Origin: Protula sp. h YS-2021
Lineage: Eukaryota > Annelida > Polychaeta > Sabellida > Serpulidae
Reading direction: 5' to 3'
Length of the DNA stretch: 64,000 nucleotides
NCBI GenBank assembly: GCA_949752745.1
Contig: OX457027.1
Location: 18,370,603 to 18,434,602 of the forward strand
In this document: in pieces, positions 45,401 through 54,400 of the stretch
How positions within the stretch are numbered: the stretch's first letter is position 1
How the letters are laid out: every line of letters begins with the position of its first letter
Position numbers and translations under genes: made by a program
The notes under the pieces: model-generated
What the model was told of the DNA's origin: nothing
What the model saw: only the letters and a program-made list of their open reading frames with translations
The model's database searches: none

Positions 45401-48400
45401 ATCGACAGAATGCATAAACAGATTCCCAAGATGACATCCGACGGCAGAAGGCTTCAAATGATCGTCTGCTCGGCTACTCTCCATTCTTTTGATGTCAAGA
45501 AAATGGCGGTAAGCTTTGCAAAAAATAGTGGTAGTCTGTTTGTAAAAAAAAATGGCGGTAAGCTGGCCGTAAAAAACTGGGCGTTAAGCCGCTTGTAAAA
45601 ATTGGCAGTAAGCGGGTTGTAAAAATTTGCGGTAAGCTGGTTGTGAAAAAAAGGCGGTAAGCTGGCTGTAAAAGGGTGGTGGGATGCGGATTTACCCATT
45701 GCCAGCATTCTTTCAATGGTCGCGGAAGGGGGCCGGTGTCAAGAATTAGTACACCGAAGGGAACTTGTCACAAAGGAAAAGAATAGGTAATGCAAGAGAT
45801 TTCAAACATAATCTGTTTGTTTTTATGCCTTTGCTATAATTTCTATATTTGTTTTAACTCTCGGAAATTTAGAGACATTCCTTCTGCCTTTTGCCAAAAA
45901 AGAAGGGGGGGGGGGGTGGGGGGGGTGGGGGGGGGACGGGAACCAATGTGTGGGACAATGTCCCCAAGTGCATGAGTATCCTACTTTTATCTCCTCCCCA
46001 ACCAGTCTCCCGATTGTTTTTTATCCCACACAGATTAAAAAATGTCGGTTGTTGACTTGACTGCAATTTGTATGCTGTTCGTCCCACGCTAGAAGCTGCA
46101 CTGAAGCCTTGCGCTAGCTATCCATTATCATTATCATTTTTTTTAAAGAAAAAGAGTGCGAGTGCAGAAAGTGCGAGAAAAGCGACAATAATGTAACCTG
46201 TTCTTACGTTGTGGGCCCCGGCTCAGCTTAGTTAAAAGCTAACAAACTGTGAATTTCACAATTTGTTGGTACATTTATCTCTTCATTTCCGGTGTTATTC
46301 AGTGAGATTAGCTTAATCCCCTGTGTCTGGGATTAAGCTGAGCTGGATCAGGGATTCATGCGCTGTCTCATGGTTTTTACCCGCACTGCTGGCATGCGGT
46401 GTCATGTGTTGTACTCATGTATCGCACTTCGTGCTGTCGCTGAATTTTGCATGTTCACCCGTCGTGATGGGGCGAGTGTGATTAGCCAATGTTGTTGCCA
46501 CATCCGGGGCTTCTTCTCAAATAACGCTAAGTGCTCTCGACCCGTTCTGCCGTGAAATACCCTCCAAGGAAAGCCATTAAGGTTTCCTGCCCTGTGTAGC
46601 AGAAGCCCTTCTCAACCCAGGACCCGAAAGACCGCTCATCTTTAAGGGATCCAAGCTAACACTGACGACTGTTTGACAGCAACGCCCTCTACACACAAAA
46701 ACGTACACATTGACTTCCGAGGCGTTTGTTTTGATGCAACGCCGATGGGCAATATCGTCAGAACCCAGGTCTAATTTCAACCCAAACCTTAATCATGTAA
46801 TTACTTTTCTGTGTGGGCTCTAAGGCCCATTTAAGCTTCTTTACTTTACAAGATCGCCTTTTTCCAGACTTATGTTTGTAATGAGTCGGATTTCTATAAT
46901 TTAATGATTGAAATACAGTGCGTTTACGTGATCAGGGGTGATCGTAGAAGTCCCACCCTCCTCCCCCCTCCCCCGGGCAGAATATTGTCTACGTGGGCCA
47001 TTATCTTGTCTCTTAAAATATAAAATTGTTAGTATCAAAGTAAACTTGTTTTCGCCTCAGAACATTTTTACCACGACATTTTTGGCTTGGAGGATGGATG
47101 GGGTATTGGAAGCTTACTGTAGAAATTGGAAAAATTGCTTTTCCGTCTTGAAGGTTGTGAATCATACTGTATTCATAAAAGATTGAGATGATGTAAATGT
47201 TCCCTGTAATATTTCCCATTATAATGATTCATTCATTAATATATGAGAGAAAGCCAGACATAGAACGGTGGGGAAGGGGGGGGATATCCCCCAGAACACT
47301 CCCGCCCCCCTCCCCGGAACTCCCCCCCCCCCCCCCTCGCCATTTCGCCAACTGCGGAAACAAGACCCCTAGATTTTTGCCATTTCCGAACCTTCCCCTC
47401 CTGGAAAACAATTCATTTTAACGAATAATTGGGAAGCAAATAAAATCATGTCAGTTTTTACCCCACTTGTCACTCGCTATGATTATCTTCGTTGTATCGT
47501 GGAGAATGTTCTGTTATTGGGCTTAATTACACTTATTTCTTCACGCATTTAGGCGGTTAGTCAATCTTAAATGTACTGAAGTTTTTAGTTTGTAAATATC
47601 CTGCAGTAGCAGATTTTACTGTTAAAAAGAGTTGATCCATAAATACGCTGGGCCAGGTTGCTACTTGGTAAAAATAATTGCAAAATGAATTTAGTAATTT
47701 TTGCTGGTATGGTAAAAATTTGGGGTGGGGGAGGGTCTTTTTCACAGCTGCCAACAAATGAGTTTCTTCGTGGGCGTTTTTTTTTCTGGGGAAATTTTTT
47801 CACGGATTCCTATAACACGCCAAGTGCCTTCCAGTAAACCTCTATCCTTACTGAGCAGTTAAATTTCGCATTGCAGTTAATGGAAGAATGCAAACATTTG
47901 CAGTGTATTCACTTTTTTAAGGAATAAATAAAAAGAAATTATCTCAATGTTATTTTTTTTCAAAGAACAAACAAAAAGATTAATTTAATACAGTTCTTTT
48001 TGAATTATTATCAAGATATAAAACTGATAATTTATACCGTTTAATTGTAATACGACTATATATTTGAATAATATTACGTTGAAATGATCTTGTATTTGCC
48101 AACCAGCCGCAGTATTCACGAAAATTAACTCTTTGGTTTTACTGATTGGGTTAAACCAGTGGGTTAAACCAAAAAATTTGGATTAGCTAAACCAATGGCT
48201 TAAACCATATTCACAAAAGAAGTTTAACCGCGGTTTAACTAAACCAATGGTTTAACTTTTGGTTTAAGTTAAACCGCAGTTAACCCAAATACGTCATCAG
48301 TATTGGGGGAGAATACAGGGAATTCCCAGGGATTTTCCAAGAGACTGGCACTCACTGGAAAGGGAGTAAATAATTGTGTTTTGTTGTTTTTCAATTCGAA

Positions 48401-51400
48401 AAACCTTTTAAGATTGGGTTGCCTAGTCTTGGACTGGGGATGGTGCAAGTGGACAATATTATGACTTCGCAGAATAACATATTTGCAAAAAACATGCGAA
48501 ATGACCCTCAGTGAAGGTCTAAATGACGTATGTAAATTGAAGTTGCTTCGTAGTAAATTGTCGTCATAATCGCCAAACAGATTTTTAAAGCGAAATGAAT
48601 GCAATGACTGGCTAATTAATGAAAAAAAGACAAAATAAGACAAAAAAAAGAGGTGATTTCGTAGCGAAGTATCATCGAAACCGTTGCTTGAATGTACTTG
48701 GATACTCAACATGTGCATAAGGATTGAAACCCGGCGGGGGGTAGGGGCTGAGAGAGAGGGAGAGAGAAAGAGAGACAGGATATACCCATAGCAGTACCCG
48801 AAGAACAACCGATAAACGCCCCCCCTCCTCGTCCTTGGATCTGCCACTGGTAAATATAGTGTAGTTTTCATATATAATACGAGCCTGTGCCTCCCCTCCC
48901 TCTCTAAAATCCTGTACTCGTTTCTCCATGATTTAGTCTGCAAACTTGGTATTTGGGATTACAAGTCAATTTCAAACACAGTTGTACTTCATTCCCTTTA
49001 CCCCTCTTAGAGAGGAAAAAGGAGGAGGAACACAAATGAAATGACTCAGATATTTCTCAGGAATTTAATCCTGGTTTAACCCACCTCACACGCAGGGTTA
49101 ACTATTTGGTTTAACCCACTGGTTTAAACCATAGTTAACTATCGTGAATATGACATAAGTTAATCCAATGGTTTACATTTGGTTTAAACCGCGAAGTTAA
49201 CTTTTTGGATTAAGTTATGGATTAACCCATTTTTTAACTTTGGCGAATACGGCGGCAGGTTAAAACTTGACGCTGTGCGATTTTATTTTAACGGAAAGTT
49301 AATTGCAACGGGCCAGAATTTTCCCCAAATGATAGCAAATAATTGCAATCTACATCTTCATTCAACACATTGTAATCCCAAGCTGAAAATTTTTTCTCTG
49401 TTAAATGGTAGATTTCATTATATAAAGGGTAATAAGACAATTCGTACTTTAGGGCCTTTCCGATAGGGGTGTCATTTCGATGCAATTTTTTGGTATAAAT
49501 TATAGAGAAATGTTAAGGGAAACATCAAACTTATAATTTCTTCTCAACATGCGCACTTATAAATTAAAACATTTGATATGCAATCTAAAAACTATTTGAC
49601 ATATTATTCTGCCTCTTTTATAGCCCACTTGTGAATACGTTTCTAGCGAAATGGAATTTTGTTCATTTTTGCCAGTTTTTTTTCCATCGTTTCTTTGTGA
49701 TTTTACCCCAACCTAATTTGGTCGAAACGTCAAATCTTTTCGGCTAAATTATAAGCACGAATCCGCTTATAAACCCGGAGTAGGCTCTGTTTGTCAAACC
49801 TAGACGTTTCTGTTAATACTACGAAATAAATACAATTTCAGGCAAACTGTGAAATTCTACAGTCTCAAAACCTGGCAGTTTACAAACTGCCTGAAATTTT
49901 CAGGCACTTTGTAAAGTGTCTGATTTAACGGCTTGCCTGTAACATGTGCACTTAATGTTTGCGCTCTCCCAGTAACTGAAATGCGAATGAAAATCTGCCT
50001 TTGAGGGTATCAAACAAATATTTCATTTTCATAATAATTAACACTTGTCTTTGACTTGGTCAAGACTTATATGAATTATATGCGGGCAGCCGTTGGTGCT
50101 TTTTGTCTTGACAGTAAAAATTCATTTTCTTGTCTCAGCTTCTTCTCTGACACTACAGGCCGTAGGACCACAAAACTTTGTACTTGATCTGAGGGTGTGC
50201 ATCTCGCCTTTTTTTTTCGTCTACGATTTCGTGTTCATGCTTAAAACGCCATGCGAACACAGGTGATTTTAGAATAAATAAATACAGCGCATTTAAAAGC
50301 AAAGCAACGGTTGAACAAAACAGCACTGCTTGCAGACGTCACGCGAGCTCTGCCTTCACAGAGAAAAGTGCTGGTCCGTTCAATCAGTACAGCCGTTGAG
50401 CCAACGTAACCAGGCAGATGAACCTTATGAGCCGCATGAATCCGGGACAGAATGGCCCTGGACAAAAGGGCCTTGGACATAAGGGCCTTTCCCAAAACGG
50501 CCTTTTCCATAACGGCCCTTAGCAAAACGGCCCTAAATGAAAACTCTGGACAAAAGGGCCTTGAGAAATTTTTTTTTGGATATGGTTCTCAAATTCATTT
50601 TTATTTTCTGTGTAATAAAATAACAACTCCAAGAACAATTTATTGATTTTATTGCCTGATTCATCGAAACAAATTTTTGGCTGTCCTTCATTACTTTGTC
50701 TTATATCCATCGCTGTTGGTCACAGTTCAAATAAAGGGTAAACGGCGTAAAGCCCCCCCGGCGAAAAGCCCCCCCGGCGAGAAGCCCCTCCATTTTGTCA
50801 ACCCCGGCGAAAAGCCCCCCCCCCCCGGTGAAAAGCCCCTCTGGCGAAAAGCCCCCCCCCCCCCCCCTACCATCTTGGATATATTTTTTATTTTCATGCT
50901 TAAATTCTGTTAAATAATTTTATTGTTATTTATAAGATTTTTTAATTAAGACATATTTGAACGTTAAGCAGTCACGTGTTATGAAAGAAAAAACCTCAAA
51001 GTAAAAACTGTTATTTGATGTGGACACCATAAAGGCTTCACCGTCTATTGTGTTTGAACAGTACAATAGGCTATTGTAAGCCGGATTAAATAGAGCGACC
51101 ATCATACTGCGTGAGCCCCCTCCCTGATCCTACACCTGTCGTCGTGCATAAATTGTAGAGGATGAACTCTAAACTGTGGAGTGTGATCTCTGAGCTGTAC
51201 ATGTTTGAACTATGAGCTGTATATGTGTGAACTGCACAAGTATAATCAAACATATATTCAATAAACAAAGTATATCAAACATATGTCAAAATATATTAAA
51301 GATTTTACAAAAAAATATCTGAGGAGAAAAAAAGTTGGGGGGGAGGGGGGGGGGGCTTTTCGCCAGAAGGGCTTTTCACCGGGGGGGCTTTTCGCCGGGG

Positions 51401-54400
51401 TTGACAAAATGGAGGGGCTTCTCGCCGGGGGGGGGGCTTTACGCCGGGATTCCAAATAAAGACCTCAAATTCCGAACGCATATATCGGCACGGGTAAACG
51501 GTCATCTGCACCCCCGGTCAACTGCCCCCCAGTCAACTGCCCCCCCCCCTCTTTTGCAACCCGGTCGACGGCCCCCCCCCCCGTAATTTGACGGGGTGGT
51601 CATGTGCCCCCCCTGCTCCCGTTATTAGTGGAAAAAAAATCTTTAAAAAATTAGGAAATGTGATGACTCCGTCTACTTCGTCTCTGAAACAATTGATTTT
51701 CATTGATCTTTAACTCTGGTTAAAATAAAGAGATGTGAAAAACTATTGATCTGTTCATCGTCTCTGAACAAAAAGGGATCTAAGATATGATTGATCTGTT
51801 CTTTGTCGCTGGTTAAAATAGATATAAAAAACGATTGATCTGTTCATTGTCGCTCAGTAACAGGGATATAAGAAACGATTGATCTATTCACCAATATTGA
51901 TCTTAGGAGAGACTGATCTCTAAACTAATTGCAATTCTAATTGCAGTTTGTTTCCTATTGGTGAATGGCAATTTACCGAGGTGCAATACATTCAGTAAAA
52001 TAAATATAATTTTATTTACTGTGTCTTTGTAAGCCAAGAATTCAAAAAAAAATAGGATATGGAGGGGAGCAAATGACCACCCCTCTACTTTGAAGGGAAG
52101 GGGGGGGGCAGTCGACCGGGTTGCAAGAAGGGGGGAGGCAGATGACAGGGGGGCAGTTGACCGGGGGGGAGATGACCGGGATTCATCGGAAGTACACTGA
52201 CTTGCCAACATCATCCGGCTTAGCGCGTGTGTTTAAACAGCATAGTTAAGAGGAACGAAACAAAGGACAGAGATTATCTATTGTGGCACAATGACTCCAA
52301 AATCTGACATCGTAAGACAGTGATGGGAAGTAATTGAAAGAGTCCTTACAATGAGTAAAAACGTCAAGGCAGTGATTGGTACAGACAGGGATTAACCTGT
52401 TTCACAGTGCTTCGGAAATCTCAAGAGAGTGATGGAGAGTAATTGAAACAAAACATCGAGGCAGTTATCTTTAAAAACACAATGAAGTTTGTTTTTTTCA
52501 CTTGTTATTTTATTACATATTTTATTGAATAATTAAATCTCTAAATCCTAGAACAGAAAATTCTCAAGGCCCTTTTGTCCAAAGCCCTTCTGTCTGGATA
52601 CCGTGCCGCATACGTGCTGCGCCATAAGCTCTCTACTTAGTTGTATTACAGACTATGCAGCTTGTAGAAAAAGAACTTCATAGTGTTCAAGAAATAATAA
52701 GCCGTTCAAAGAAATACTTTTAACTTTTAATGTTTGTCAAGTGTTGAAAATTTCGCTTGCGAGATGCGGTTCTAGTTTAATATGAAACGACATTCCCTTC
52801 TGGAGCCACAAGTATATGTCAGACTGTGTTTTCAGAGTAAGAAACAAAGGCAACAACCATCAGACTGTCCCGCCGCTCCTTGTACACACAATTCCATGAC
52901 GTAACAACATAGTATAACGTTTTACGACGGGGTAGATACCGCCAAAGCAAAACAAAAAATTACGTCTGGTCATAATTGCGAGACTTAAAAAAATACAGTT
53001 TCGGAAAAATTTGTTCAGTCATGTTTTCGCTCATAGTAAGGCTTGACAAAAACATTTCAGTCACGCAATTGAAAAGCATGATTTGTTCCTTCTTTATGAA
53101 ATCGGGGCAAAGACGTCATGGGTAAAACAAACCAAAGGGAAAAAATGAAAAAGAGTGCCAAAAGTAGAATTGTAGTATCTATACTTAGTAAACTCTGGTG
53201 ATTGGCGAGCGCAGTCCGAGTTCTATCCTATCAGTGGTAACGCGATCTGCCCACAGGCTCTTGTCGTTGCTCCTTAGGTTCCTGACATTAAAGAAAAAGC
53301 GGCAGATGAAAAAGAAAGAACAGCGAAGTTGGCAAACGTCATCGATAATGCTCTGAAAAGGTTTATTTTGTGATGGGAAAAAGCGTCTTTGCGAACATAT
53401 AGAGAAGACGTAGAGAACATATAGAGAACACGAAGCAAACATATAGAGAAGACGTAGAGAACATATAGAGAACACGTACATAATATATAGAGAACATGTA
53501 GAGAACATATAGAGAAGACGTAGATAACATATAGAGAACACGTAGAGAACATATAGAGAAGACGTAGAGAACATATAGTGAACACGTAGAGAACATATAG
53601 AGAAGACGTAGAGAACATATAGAGAAGAAGTAGATAACATATAGAGAAGATGTCGATAACATATAGAGAACACGTAGAGAACATATAGAGAAGACGTAGA
53701 TAACATATAGAGAAGACGTCGATAACATATAGAGAACACGTAGAGAACATATAGAGAAGACGTAGAGAACATATAGTGAACACGTAGAGAACATAAAGAG
53801 GAGACGTAGAGAACATATAGAGAAGAAGTAGAGAACATATAGAGAACACGTAGATAACATAAAGAGGAGACGTAGAGAACATACAGAGGTGACGTAGAGA
53901 ACATATAGAGATTACGTAGAGAACATATGGAGAACACGTAGAGAACATATAGAGGAGACGTAGAGAACATATAGAGAAGATGTAGAGAATATATAAGAAC
54001 AGTTTTTGCTTGTGTGGTAAAGGTTACTTGTCGACTTAAATCACTTGAACCAATATAGTCAAATTGTCAGCAATTATTTCCGGATTGAACCAAGTTGTTG
54101 CTAATGCCAAGGCAAGTGGTTGTCAAGAGGCAAGAATGACCGTGATATGACAGCCTCTCGTCTCCCCTTTGTCTCTCACTCTTATCATATACTCTTGTTC
54201 TTGTTGCCAACCCATTCTTTGTACCTCGCTATGTTTTCTTTTTTCGGTTGTGGATTATTTATTGGATTTAATTGAGCCTAATAGAGGTGTACTCATTGCC
54301 CCGGGTTCCCACAATTGGTACAGCAGTCTTCTGCCCGTTCAAGCTTTCAGTGCATGTCGCAGGAGGCGACAAATCGAAATTTCTTTCTTCATAGATCTTT

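Larger units (their letters stand above)
50438..52602. mobile_element. Mutator-like TIR element with GGCCCTTGGACAAAA arms, containing two relatives
   Basis: Left end GAATCCGGGACAGAATGGCC; the right end reversed reads GGTATCCAGACAGAAGGGCT. The left arm is a string of AAAACGGCCCTT / ACAAAAGGGCCTTGG units to about 50565; the right arm is short. The flanks GAGCCGCAT (50429-50437) and GTGCCGCAT (52603-52611) match at 8 of 9 bases. The interior carries the complete elements 50737-51452 and 51493-52184. No transposase. Confidence 0.75.

Noticed and set aside
48269..48943. 224-codon frame on the - strand
   Set aside because: Lies across the interior of a TIR element and a GAGAGA tract; no domain recognised.
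53185..53970. 261-codon Tyr/Leu/Ser-rich frame on the - strand
   Set aside because: Produced by the 22-bp minisatellite.
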